DNA of 64,000 nucleotides from Thecaphora thlaspeos (lineage: Eukaryota; Basidiomycota; Ustilaginomycetes; Urocystidales; Glomosporiaceae), in contig UWYS01000001.1 of assembly GCA_900291925.1 (NCBI GenBank), positions 682,001-746,000 of the forward strand, given 5' to 3'. The translations under genes and the position numbers were made by a program. Each line of letters starts with the position of its first letter. Positions within the stretch are counted from its first letter, which is position 1. The notes below the pieces were generated by a model. It made no database searches and was not told where the DNA came from. It saw only the letters and a list, made by a program, of their open reading frames with translations. Shown piece by piece: positions 11,601 through 24,559 of this stretch.

Positions 11601-13873
11601 AGCGGGCTCTTTGGACAGATCAATGATGGAGTGGGGGGAAGTGGAGGCAGGGGTTCATCCGGGGGCGGGGCGGTCGGCGGTGGCGCTCTGCTCCTGGTCG
11701 GGCTTGGTGCACCACGGAGAGCACCGCCGGGCGACATCGCCGACGCCGGAAAGTGCGCGCCCGGGCCGGAAACAGTCTTGAGGGTCAGAGCTGCCGGCCG
11801 CGCCTTTCGTCGGATGCCCTGTTTGGCCTGGCCGTTGTTGCCCCCAGCAAGTGGCGATGCTGGCAGGGACGAGAAGCCCGAGCCGCCACTCCCTTCGAGA
11901 GTCCCCAGCAAGGCACCGCTGAAGGGTGCGGAAGGCATCGGCGCCGTCAAGCTGCTGATATCCGCTCCAGGGTCTTTTGCGCCTGACGAGCTCGATCCGG
12001 GCATCGACAGCGACGGGGAGAGGCGGGGACGATCCAGCGCGCTCGTCTCGCGCGCGTGCACTCTGGGCGTGCCCAGTTCAAAAGCCACGGGAGTCGGAGT
12101 GGACACGTCTTCGGAAGCGGCCATGATCGAGGGGGACAGTCCGCTAGCGCTTACGGAGACCTGGTGACCCCTCGATCGTACGGAGAGATCCGATGTGCAT
12201 CCGAAGGTCGGCGTAGCGATGCTGAGGACACCGACAGACACTTTGCGACGGGCTACTGGCGACTTCTGGACGCCGTTGATCGGGGTCTTTGGCGACATCG
12301 ACGACAAAGCCGTTTCCATCGATCGCGAGAAAGGTGATTTGGGCCCTTCTCCAAGCGCGCTCGAGGGCGGGCCGCGGCTTGTGGCTTCGACGAAGCTCGA
12401 TGCGGACTGGAAGCGACCGTCGTGCCTCGCGCTCGCCGGCTCTTTGCCAACGTCGAGCTGGGTAGTCCCCTCCCACTTCTCCGCGATGGTGCTCAGAGGG
12501 CCGAGCTCGTGCAGCTCATTGCTAGTCTCGGCCGTGCCCTCGCTGTGCTCGCTGTCGCTCAAGCCTATCCGACCTGCTACTCGACGGCTCGCCAGCGCGT
12601 CGTGTTCGTCTGCGCTGTCATTAGACTGCCTGTCGATGTCTACGGGTCGAGACGACCTCGCCCAGCTGTTGGTCGAACTCTGCGTGGAGTGGTAGCTCTC
12701 TGACTTTCGGTGGAAGCTATCAGCGAAGCTGCTGCCGACGGAGCAAGACGTCTTGATCCTCGACGATCGGCCAGAAGACTCGGACCCTTCGAAGGCGGAC
12801 TCTTCGCCTCCAAAGATGCCGAGGCCGTGCCTCCCCTGTGGATCGATGTGTTCGACAGCGTTGAGCGGTCCACGGGCCGCAGGCAGGCCGGAAAGGGAGG
12901 ACAGGGACTGACCCTGAGAGATGACTGCATGCGTTTGGCTGAATTCGCGGCTGTCGGTGTGTGTAGACGAGGGACCGGAGACGGTCTCCGGAAAGCTCGA
13001 AGCGCTGCCTGTGCGACCATGTGAGAGCGGCCGGGGGGCGGCGGCTGGATCACCGGGCGAGGACATCGCCGGTGAGCCCTGCCCGAAGATAGCCATGGCT
13101 TCGGCCAGCGAGAGCCTCTTTCTGTGTCCGCCGAGACCTGGAGCGACCCTATGGAGACTCGAAAAGGGCTTGCCCGATGCGAGAGCGGGCGCGGCAGCGC
13201 GGTGCGGCTGCCGCGCTGCGGCGACGAACCCTTTCGCCTGCGGTGACCAGGGAGAGAATGCCTCGGGCGTCGTCAGGTTCGTTGCTTCGGTCCAGCCGCT
13301 GGGACTGTTTGAGACGTCGTCGCTCAAGGGCGAGGTCGCCAATTCGAGGATTGCCTGAAAGTCTTCGAAATCGCCAAAGGTGAAGCCGTTATCTTCGCCG
13401 ATCGAGACGAGAGGCGACTGTCGATGCGAGACGTTGCCGCCCAGCGGTTTGGGCGTCTCTAGTGTCTGTAGCGACGGCGAAGACGATCCGTGGCCGATGA
13501 CTGCGACAGGAGGCCCAACGTCGAGCGAGACGGATGCGGAGCGGGCGTTGGCGTAAGTGTCATCGTCTCCGCTCCGTGGCTTCGGCACCACGCCGCTCCC
13601 GAACTCGAGGCTCTTGGCGCCTCGACTGCCGGACCGGGGACCGGCGGCAAAGTCGTAATCCGGCTGATTCGAAATACTGTCGTCCCTGGAAGGCCCGCGG
13701 CTGCGCCCCTTGCCAATCCCTTTGCTGCGGATGCCATTCATGGTCGCGTTGATGCGCAAAGGACCCTTAGCACTGCCGGGTCGAGGCAATCTGCCATCAC
13801 CGGAGGTCAGAGGGCCTGCCGACTCTGATTCGGTGAAAGGGTAGTGCCGCTTGCCTCGCCATTGTGAGAACAT
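8630..13873 (-). CDS. Large disordered and coiled-coil protein, possible Uds1-domain family, 1701 aa
   Basis: The frame is open for 1747 codons, but a 138-nt GT-AG intron fits at 10216-10353. It has a GTGAGT donor and a CAG acceptor, and being a multiple of three it leaves the frame open. Splicing joins exons 13873-10354 and 10215-8630. The first about 1170 residues are low-complexity (Ser/Pro/Ala/Gly). After the intron comes a basic and acidic heptad-like region (about 1175-1375) beginning AYAFKQLLAEKRMLEQLVRKLTPL, followed by disordered sequence and a second short coiled coil near 1460-1600. The start of the coiled coil resembles the fungal 'up-regulated during septation' (Uds1) domain as I remember it, which would suggest a septum or cell-end scaffold. 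That naming is inference. Other coiled-coil polarity or spindle proteins remain possible. It converges on SSK1. Confidence 0.6.
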   Translation of the reverse strand: MFSQWRGKRHYPFTESESAGPLTSGDGRLPRPGSAKGPLRINATMNGIRSKGIGKGRSRGPSRDDSISNQPDYDFAAGPRSGSRGAKSLEFGSGVVPKPRSGDDDTYANARSASVSLDVGPPVAVIGHGSSSPSLQTLETPKPLGGNVSHRQSPLVSIGEDNGFTFGDFEDFQAILELATSPLSDDVSNSPSGWTEATNLTTPEAFSPWSPQAKGFVAAARQPHRAAAPALASGKPFSSLHRVAPGLGGHRKRLSLAEAMAIFGQGSPAMSSPGDPAAAPRPLSHGRTGSASSFPETVSGPSSTHTDSREFSQTHAVISQGQSLSSLSGLPAARGPLNAVEHIDPQGRHGLGIFGGEESAFEGSESSGRSSRIKTSCSVGSSFADSFHRKSESYHSTQSSTNSWARSSRPVDIDRQSNDSADEHDALASRRVAGRIGLSDSEHSEGTAETSNELHELGPLSTIAEKWEGTTQLDVGKEPASARHDGRFQSASSFVEATSRGPPSSALGEGPKSPFSRSMETALSSMSPKTPINGVQKSPVARRKVSVGVLSIATPTFGCTSDLSVRSRGHQVSVSASGLSPSIMAASEDVSTPTPVAFELGTPRVHARETSALDRPRLSPSLSMPGSSSSGAKDPGADISSLTAPMPSAPFSGALLGTLEGSGGSGFSSLPASPLAGGNNGQAKQGIRRKARPAALTLKTVSGPGAHFPASAMSPGGALRGAPSPTRSRAPPPTAPPPDEPLPPLPPTPSLICPKSPLVLSRKSSAANLARAMAEAPPTPTLPRSASKTPVPPSPSLQKVVASPSTALADKAFTFPPPISSEHRAGRGSEKPAAVAAATLRGQEELKQAAARSDVVLLDPRRPEPHNMQVCGVGYSSSTEELDDSSVFQTSRYQDLQNVTRRMHESTGIVAASPTMQSDRESLISVDSGDGTVENDALLAVATTLTRVPSTAVRMAVYRPNARGLRVNSSSDGPAGTSATGSISVAVTSQESKSASPLALAPAPSASPLPSTLPSPLLSPSSAPSTSTPLNTVQRLKAQIESKTASSQPVSPAAKPAPLAPAAVRQSTAPPSAWTKRFAASASSAHAANASIDSSATCEPGEGARAATEGGHERLTDSALNVRDSVGRRASFGSLRTRRLEMVQDKADFAAASNEAKARIPKRTEGRFTDAFGGELRLRFDVRSALQCSGPGGEGAVACQISSLTHAPPSHPLRIHCPAEVAYAFKQLLAEKRMLEQLVRKLTPLYGLGENGQGLAEYIVSMNERLDSNAVEIRKLLDLLEQQRVIIGKVMDTHQVEIRSYLDEIDNLHRDLDEARHESEVHRSNAIRFNEELDRAHQEIVTAKAEALKARNGQHEEAAKREKSNGQLRAAREKAQTIEAIRTEKGALEAEIGLLRETLAKAGIQPPALQTDAFALMRNQQVRRNTSPDPGKHGEISTVGLSHGLNDDSHSPADSDDSTKDILGSSHTSRIKTAEQEKESTPSSSKTEVEVEAALDQLRRENADLKRSLVGKEAELVQARLSNADGAVAEWSDDASSSIPAGSETAASETASTSSSSLTELKRLRAQLSEQRTRESQIRTAYKILREELRKTQTGFQSERRRNSGFSLATGGTFGFGAMSSSAAPAASFGIDSEPPSPAEERRSLSSVRLKRLSLPVVNADPFGVAGPRSAAFATLDHSPSTSSPTSTSLSFGTPNSAGGYKRSSVYGASGLVASKRPISIYRPGVTVFPPSPKEAEAVDASTSVDV

Positions 13874-16800
13874 TGCGAAGACAGAAGCGTGGGACCGTCA
13901 CGGCGGCGCTGCCACGCAACGAACGAGAGGGTGCCGGTACTATGCAGACAGATGCGAGAAGAGGTCGGAAAGCGCCGAGAGGTGTTATGCGAGTCGAGTG
14001 CTGCCGAAAAGAGGCCAAAGGTATCGCGGGTGTTCAGCAGTCGCTGTGCAAGTCGAGAATGGGCGGGGAAGAGGCGGTCACAGATGGAGAGCGGGGCTGC
14101 TAACGGTTATTGCTGATCAAGGAGCATGCCGACGAGCCGTTTGTCGTGAAGACGTTGTCCGTTTTGTAAAAAGGAGCCAGTGGGACGGGAAGGAAGGCAG
14201 GGTCTACCGCGCGACCGAGGCCGTGGGGGCTCGTGGCTACGGACGCAGAGGCGTTGAGAGGCGTCTCGTTGGGTTTCGGACGGCGCCGCGGACAGGACGA
14301 GGTCGAGCAAGGAGGCGCCGGCGCCGGGGGACTCGTGCTGAAGAAGATGGAAGCGAAGGCAGGCGTCGGACGATGGCTGCTGGGTGGATTGCGATGTCGG
14401 CGCTTAGGCGAAGGCGGAAGGTACGAATGGCACAACGACGACAGTGGTGGTGGTGGGAGCGGAAGTGCCGGTAACGATCGGAGGCCAGGGGAATGAGCGC
14501 AGTGACCGCAAGCACGTCTGTTCAACGTCAACGCTCCGAGCGCGCCTGCGCCTTGTCTGCGAGGCCAACGAGGTCCGGCTTGAGGGTTCTGCTGGCCTGT
14601 GTGAGCGGCACTTCTTCTGTCTCTGTCGCTCACCGCGTTTCGGCGTCGGCTGCAACCGAGTGAGCGAAGGTGACCGCGCGCGAGGGGGAGAGAGAGAGGG
14701 GGGAGATGCTACAGTACAGCCGTATCGCCACTCTAGTATCCTGTGCAGAGGCACGGCACCAAGAGCAGGCTCGGCTGCTCCGACGTCGGGAGGGGCGCTG
14801 CGCTCACTAGTTACTGCCCTACACTCTGTAGCTGCTGTGTTTGCAGATGGACGAAGGCGAGATGCGGCGCTGCATCTCGCCACCCCGCGTACGCATGAGA
14901 AACTACGGTCCGTACATATGTACTACAACACTAGAGAAGTGCCTGTGGGTGCTATTCTCTAGACTACTTAGTCTATATGAGATGAATATGTGTGATCTGT
15001 GCTCCTCGTCGTGCGCCTGGAGGTAGGTGAGTGGGACGATCCGCGGAGCAAGGCAAGGCCCTCTCTTCTCCTATGGTTTCATGGCGTCGCTCCCTCTCTT
15101 GACAAGCAAAGCGTCTCGGCCCGCCTGGCTATTATCCCTGCAGCGCCTCTCGTGCAGTGCCCTACAAGCTAGCATTGTCGTTGACGCTGTCCCCGCCCCG
15201 TCGGCTCGCGATCCGACAAAATTTCCTTCCGTCCGCCCCCTCTCGCCGTGTGAGGGCGAAGGGTCTCACCTAGAGCCCGTCGTCCCAACGCAACCCCATT
15301 TTTTCTCGTCTGTCACGCACCTTTTGGGAAGGCGGAGAAGAGCTGTGCCTGGCCTGTTGCACTACTCTACTCTCGGTCATCTGACCGCAGCGAGACATGG
15401 ATCAATCGGGGACTTAGGAAGTGGGGACGTCTCGCCGTCGACTTGACGAGGCGTCTGCGTTCGATGGTCGAGCAGCGTCCGGCAAAGTGGCGGGTTGCGT
15501 CCCGATCTGGGGCCTGGAGTAGTCGTCCCTGTGTGGAACGCCGTTCTGGTCGAAATGGTGGGACGGGCTCAGCCCTACTGCAGTCAAAAGTAGCTGGCCT
15601 GCCTGTGCAGAGACCAAATCTGCGAGCCAACGCAGCCAGGGGTGCAGAGCAGCAGCGAGAGGGGGTGGGAAGCGCACTCTGGTAACGTTGACTTAGGCGC
15701 GGCTACAAAGAGAAAGCACAGGCGCATCGCGCGCGCTCAGAAGGGCAGGCAGGCTACTCTGTAGGGGATCTCGGAAAGCCACGGCGGCGGCGCCGGTGTC
15801 GAGATCCGCACGGCGACAGCTGCTCGCGTCGCCGTCGCTTCCCACCCCGCGGTCGTGTCGCAACAGCCGCAGCACCATACAGTAGTCGTCCGGGGTGGCA
15901 TGGACTGTATGCGTAATGAATCAAGTCGAGTCGAGCACGCCAACTGAGTATCAGCCTGCAAGCTGGCATATACCATCGAATTGGACGGCGAGCGAAGGTG
16001 CCCAAGGTGCATGGGAAACAGGGGTTATACTGTATGGCTTCAAGCAGGCTAGAAGAGGCGTCCGTCTTTCTGTTCTGTCTGGGTTAACTATCAATTCTGG
16101 CTCGCCTGTCTGCGGATTGCGTTGCCCTGGCTGGCTTGTTGGGAGGGAAGGCTCTCCTGCGACGCCGCGCCGCGCCCCTTTGTGCTCACACCGTCCGCAC
16201 CAGCCCCTTGGAAGTGATCGAAGCCAGCACACGGACCATAAGCTATGTAAGGTTAGGTCGCGCCACATTGAGCCATGACCTCGTCGCACCCTCCACCACG
16301 CTTCCAAAAGACCCCATCGTTGTCCAAGAGTGCCAAAGGGCTTTTGATCTTGTCCTGCGTGTATCCAAACCATGCTCTAGTTATTGTCCGGCCATAGATG
16401 ATACGTGCGGTACCTGACGATATGTACTGTACCTACCGACTCTACTACCCTAACGTCTTGCGCATCACGACTACACTTTAGACTCTGTAGGCAGATCAGT
16501 CTGTACTGTACGACTCTTTGGGTCGATGCATGACACTACTCTCACTCGAACCCACGACGTGGGAGTATAGATAAGAGGCCAGGAGGAGCCATGGACAAAA
16601 GCAGCAGCTCCCCCCTCGTCGGTGGGCGCAAATACTCCTGCAGGCGCGTCCTGCTTATCCATGGCAGCTCAAGACGAGAAAAGGTACAGCACGATACGTT
16701 TGCGGATCATCCACGAAAAGATGAAGACGCAGCGCAAACGTCTTGCAACATTGCAGCTTTCTCGATGACGACTGCTTGTGATATGCCTTGGAGAACTCAA

Positions 16801-17509
16801 CACGACCCCGAGTCAAGGCGTATGGCCTTCTCTGTCGTCTGCTACATACTTTGGTCGTACATCGAAAGAGAAACAAGTGGCCGCCGCCTGTGCCTTGTGC
16901 GATGTGGTTCGTCGATCTGCGGGACGACGGGTCGGAGGGGGACCCACGTGTGTGGACCGGCTGAATCAAGGACTCTCGAGACGTCTTCTACATACGGTGC
17001 GTGTGGAAACGGTCTTGGCAAACAAGGTTTTCGCGGTCCTACAGTAGTATGGACGCATAACAAAGGAGCCAGGATGATAGACGCAGGGCAGAGCAAGGGG
17101 TGCGCGACGGCCGTCTCCATGGGGACGGTGGGAAGTGTCAGCCAGCCAGCGGGTTCCTGGCTGCGGTTTACCGACCCACCAGGCTTCAAGTCAGGCACCG
17201 ACACCAAAGTCATGTGTGAGCCACGTACAATGCAGACAGATCGACCGGCGTGCGGCGGATCTTATCAGGCCAAGGCAGGCGAGGGCGAAGGGGGAGACGT
17301 TCATACGCCGCCGATCACCGCTGAATCTTGCAATCGCTGAGGCGGGAGGCAAGCCCCTAGCTGACGATCCTTCTTTGGCCCGTTGCGGCTGGGTTGAAGG
17401 CGAAGGCTGTTTGAAGCCAAGCTGTAGCGTGGCTCGGCAGATCGGCAGCGGTATGAGAAGATATTAGGCGCTCACGCCGAGCGCAGACGCTCAGCCGTAT
17501 CGCTTGCCG
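13874..17509. other. 3.6 kb stretch with no convincing gene
   Basis: Short frames on both strands (for example 14444-14962 on +, 16591-17340 on +) have composition unlike the neighbouring proteins and show no domain. The part next to 13874 presumably contains the promoter and leader of the coiled-coil gene. The right part is the 3' flank of UPF1. From about 14880 to 17050 the sequence is visibly less GC-rich and carries several TACTGTA/TACAGTA motifs, at about 14710, 15878, 16028, 16424, 16503 and 17040. No tRNA, rRNA or transposon remnant was recognised. Confidence 0.45.
16424..16511. repeat. Two copies of the 9-mer GTACTGTAC in gene-free DNA
   Basis: Exact copies are seen at 16424-16432 and 16503-16511. 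Related TACTGTA/TACAGTA copies lie on either side. The function is unknown. It could be a binding site, a terminator-associated motif or chance. Confidence 0.5.
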
Positions 17510-20500
17510 CTAGAAGGTCGTGAGCGAGGTGGCTGCTGAGATGGTGGAGCGTGAGTCGTCGTCGGCCTGCGAGTCGAGCATCGATCCCTGGCTCTTGTAG
17601 CCCTCTAGGCTGGCCAGGTCCGAGGCGCCGCTCATACTGCTGAGGCTGAGACGTCGGCGCAGACGATCGCTCTGGCTATACGTGATGCTGGCCGGCGGCG
17701 CGGTGCTGCCGGCCACGCTCTCCAAGTCGACGTCTTGGCTCATGATGCTGCTGGCATAGGCCCCGTTAAGACCGAATCCAAGACCTCCGCTGCGACCGGC
17801 GCCATGGCCTCCAAAGGGCGGCAGGTGGATCGAGGGATAGGTTGCCTGCGTCCCCATGCTGATGACGCTCTGGGCATCGCTGGGAATATACGATATCGGG
17901 TCGTGCGTCCGGAAGAAGGCCGCATCGCCGGGTCCCATGGCCGCACCGCCAACGCCGCCGGCCCGCCCTGCTGCCGCTCCTGCTGCGGCTGCGCCGCCCG
18001 TGGCGCCGCCGACTGGGTCGTTGAGGTCGAGCCGGTGGCGGGCCATCAGGTCGCCGGGCTTCTGCAGCGGACGACGCGGCCGGGGGAACTGGATCATCGA
18101 CGGCTGCAGGTTGGCCAGGACACCCTCGACGAGGCAGCCCTTCTCCTTGTAATGGACCAAGAGGTAGTGCCAGAGCGGGTGCTTGTTGAGCACCTTTGGG
18201 TTGCCGAGAATGACAAGACCGTAGCGCGCGCGAGTCAGTGCGACGTTGAGGCGCCGCGGGTCGCTGAGGAAGCCAATGCCTTGGTGCTCGTTGCTTCGCA
18301 CGCAGCTGAGAATGATGTAGTCCTTCTCTCGGCCCTGGAACGCGTCGACGCTGACCACCTCGACCTCCTTGTAGAATTCCTTCTTGAGCTTGCCATGCAT
18401 CTGCATGTGGTTGACGACGTAGCTGCGCTGGCCCTCGTACGGCGTGACGATGCCGACCTGCGAGGGGACGACGCCGGCCTTGAAAAACTGGGTGACGATC
18501 TTCTCGACGCTCGAGGCCTCGGTGCGGTTGAGAAACGATGTTCCTGAGCTCGAGATCTCCTCCTGTCCAAGGTTCTGGAAGAAGAACATCGGCAGGGTAG
18601 GGACGGGCCAGGGGAAGTCGATGTGCTTCCGTAGCCGCTCGGGGGCGGTGACACCGTTCTGCAGCGTCCCCTCGTAGAACATGTTGCTGGGGAAGTCGGA
18701 CAGGCACGGGTGCATGCGGTACTGAACCTGGAGGCGGATGGGACGATTGCCGAGCATGATGAGCCGCTCAAACAGGCTCTGGCTGAGGCCGGCGCGCGCG
18801 GCCTTTTTGTTCATGATGACGGGACCGAGCTGGAGGTGGTCGCCGACAAAGACGACCTGCTTGCAGCCCATCACCAGCGGAATCATGCACTCGGGCTCGG
18901 CCGCCTGAGTCGCCTCGTCGATCAGGACGGTGCGAAACTTGAGCTTCGAAAGGCGCGGATCGCCGCAGCCGACGCAGGTGCAGCAGATGACGTCGGCCGT
19001 GTTGAGGATCTCGTTTTCGCAGGCACGCGTCAGCGCCTTGTACTTGCGCTCGTCGCTGCTGCTCAGCTCGCCCTGCTCAGTCTTGAGCTGGATAAGCTTT
19101 TGGAGCTCGACGTGGGTATCGTTGTTCGCCACCTGCTCATGGAGCGTCAGGAAGCTGATCGGACTGTCGAGCGCCTCGCGGCTCTTGGCCGTCAGTCGAA
19201 CCACCTTGAGGCCGGTTGCGTGGATCTTTTCCGTTAGCTGGTCGACGGCGACGTTTGAGGGCGCGCATACAAGCACGGGACCCGGATTCATCTTGCTCAG
19301 TTGGTAGACGATCGTCGCGCTGGTGACCGTCTTTCCGGTGCCCGGCGGGCCCTGTATCAGGCTGAGCGGCTTCTGCAGCACGCTCTTGACCGCGTTGACC
19401 TGGCTGTGGTTGAGCTCGGGGAGGCCGGGCGCGCTGAAGCGTTTCGGCATTGCGGTCCGCAGCGTCGCGCTCTCGATCTCGTGGCCGAGCAGCTTGTGGT
19501 AGATGTAGCCGCTGAGACTCTGCTCGTCGACGGCAAACGTCTTCATCGCGCCCTGCATTCGGTCGAAGCTGGTCGACTTCCAGACAAAGTCGGCGCTAAA
19601 GTTGTGGCTGCAGTGCTCGGGGACGCCGTCGACGCGGCGCAGCTCGATCGCGACCTCGTCCGAGACGTTGTTGGGGATCTTGATGACGTGTCCGACGCCC
19701 TCCCATGGCGGGGCCATCTCGCCGCGGTAGCGGATCTTGAGCTCGTCGCCGACGGCCAGCCGGACCTCGCCACTTTCGAGCTTCGGCAGCGTCATCCAAG
19801 CGATCTTCTTTTGGTTGAGGCCCTGGTCCCAGCGGACGACGAGGTCGGACTGCGTCTGGCTCTCCTTGAGCTTGCGGTCGTAGTCGGCCTCGATCTTGAC
19901 GAGCGGGCCAAAGATGTTCTGGTACTGGTAGGCGTCCTCGTAGCGGAGCAGGATGCCGTCGGGCTCCTCGTCGACGCCCGGCTTGTCGAGGTCCTCGAGC
20001 GTAGCGTTCTCGTTGTCCTTCCACATCTCCTCGAGGCGGTTGATCTGCTGGAAGGTGATGGGCCGGGCGCGCATCTGCTCGTGCTCCGAGGGCATCTTGA
20101 CGAGCCACGTGAGGAAGCAGCGGTCCTCGATGAGCGGCGACCACTGTGAGGTGTCCCAGATGACGTCCTTGGAGTTGGTCATGGCGGCGCACGGCTGCCT
20201 GCACAGCAGCACTACGACTGTCTCGCTCTTGGCCGGGATGAAGCCAAGCAGAAAGACGTTTTTCGCGCCGCACTGATAGCACTCGGGCGTCGTCTCGCCC
20301 AGCGGCGACTCGGCGTGAAGGCAGACCTCCTTGTGCTTGGCCCGTACCAGATGGTTGACGATATGCGACCCCGACGTCGAGCCGCGCGAGTTGCAGAACC
20401 TGGGCGAGGGAGGAGAGAGCACGCGAAGTGCCTTAGCGATAAGCTTGGGGGAACGGCGAGGGTCGGAGTGGCGAGGGCGCACAGTCTACTCACCACTTGT

Positions 20501-20954
20501 TGCAGATGAGGCACTTTACGACGCAGCTCGAGTTGTGTATGCCGCAGTAGGCGCATGCATGCGGCGGAAGGTTCTGCAAGAGGTCGCCCTCTCCATCGTC
20601 GAGCATGCCATCGAACAGCTCATCAACCTCGTCGCCGTCTGCAGCTCGCACGTTCGAGACGGCCGCACCCTGCTTCCTGGCAGCGCCGGCGGTTGCGGCG
20701 GAAGAGGAATGCTTGCCGCCGAGCTTGGGCCCGGCGAGCGGGTCAAGATGGTGGTCATCTAGGTGGAGATCCTTGAGGTCCAGGTCTAGGTCGAGATCGA
20801 TGCCATCGCCTCTGCGGTTCTTGCCATTGCTGGCACCGATCTTGCGCTGGCTGGCGGAGGCAACCGAGGCCGGGTCGGCAAAGCTGTACTCGGAGGCGTC
20901 TGCACCGTAGTTGGACGCGCCGTCGAGATGCTCAAAGGGGTCGACGTCGGCCAT
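17510..20954 (-). CDS. UPF1: UPF1/NAM7 RNA helicase of nonsense-mediated decay, 1116 aa, two exons
   Basis: Exons are 20954-20494 and 20399-17510, with a 94-nt GT-AG intron that splits a Trp codon in the middle of the zinc-binding domain. The CH domain is intact. It contains [38 protein letters not shown], then ECYQCGAKN. Family knowledge: this domain binds UPF2 and has RING-like zinc sites. The superfamily 1 helicase core has Walker A GPPGTGKT at about residues 502-509, the Walker B-type IDEATQA at about 647, and the late motifs [15 protein letters not shown] and [12 protein letters not shown]1 is an ATP-dependent 5'-3' helicase that marks mRNAs with premature stop codons for decay in the cytoplasm. 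The C-terminal tail after the core is Gly/Ala-rich and holds several SQ dipeptides, as in animal UPF1, where SMG1-type kinases act on them. Length matches human UPF1 closely. Confidence 0.97.
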
Positions 20955-24078
<3,124 letters not shown>

Positions 24079-24559
24079 ACGTAGACGTCGCACGCTACGA
24101 GATGCTTCGCTTTCGAGGAGGCCGTCGAGTGTCTAGAAGGTCGCTTGGGATAGACGGTGGAAGATAGAGGGATATCAACTCGTCTCAAGAGAGAATCGCT
24201 CATACAGTACATAAGATGACGTCCGGCTAGCTGCCTCTCCTTACCACCGACGTATAGGCTGCGGCTTCGCTCTATAAATTGTGTTCTCTTCCGCCTTGTC
24301 TGCATCGTTAATTTTTACGCCAACACGTACATATATGCATTCGGACCATATCCTGGGATCGTGTTGCGATGATGTGTGGAAGGCAAGTTGACATCGACGA
24401 GTGTACAGAAGTAGAGCAGTCCAAGCTGACGTCCGTGGGACGTTTACAGCCTGTAACGGGCCAAAGCATCAGGCATGGGCGGGGCAGAGGGAGGATAAGT
24501 CAGCAATGCCTCGTCGTACCTCGTCCGATACTTCGCCGAGCAGACGTTGGTTGTCGCAC
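24079..24559. other. Convergent intergenic region between GH5 glucanase and SYF2
   Basis: This stretch holds the 3' ends of two converging genes. The sequence is somewhat AT-richer (about 24240-24340), as expected for untranslated and termination sequence. One TACAGTAC motif lies at 24203-24210. No gene was recognised. Confidence 0.5.

Noticed and set aside
13851..14474. 207-codon plus-strand frame at the 5' side of the coiled-coil gene
   Set aside because: Very Arg-rich. It overlaps the start of the minus-strand gene and its likely leader, with no domain.
16591..17340. 249-codon plus-strand frame in the 3.6 kb gap
   Set aside because: Composition is mixed and has no domain, signal peptide or conserved pattern, and the frame overlaps competing minus-strand frames. 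I would not call it without transcript data.
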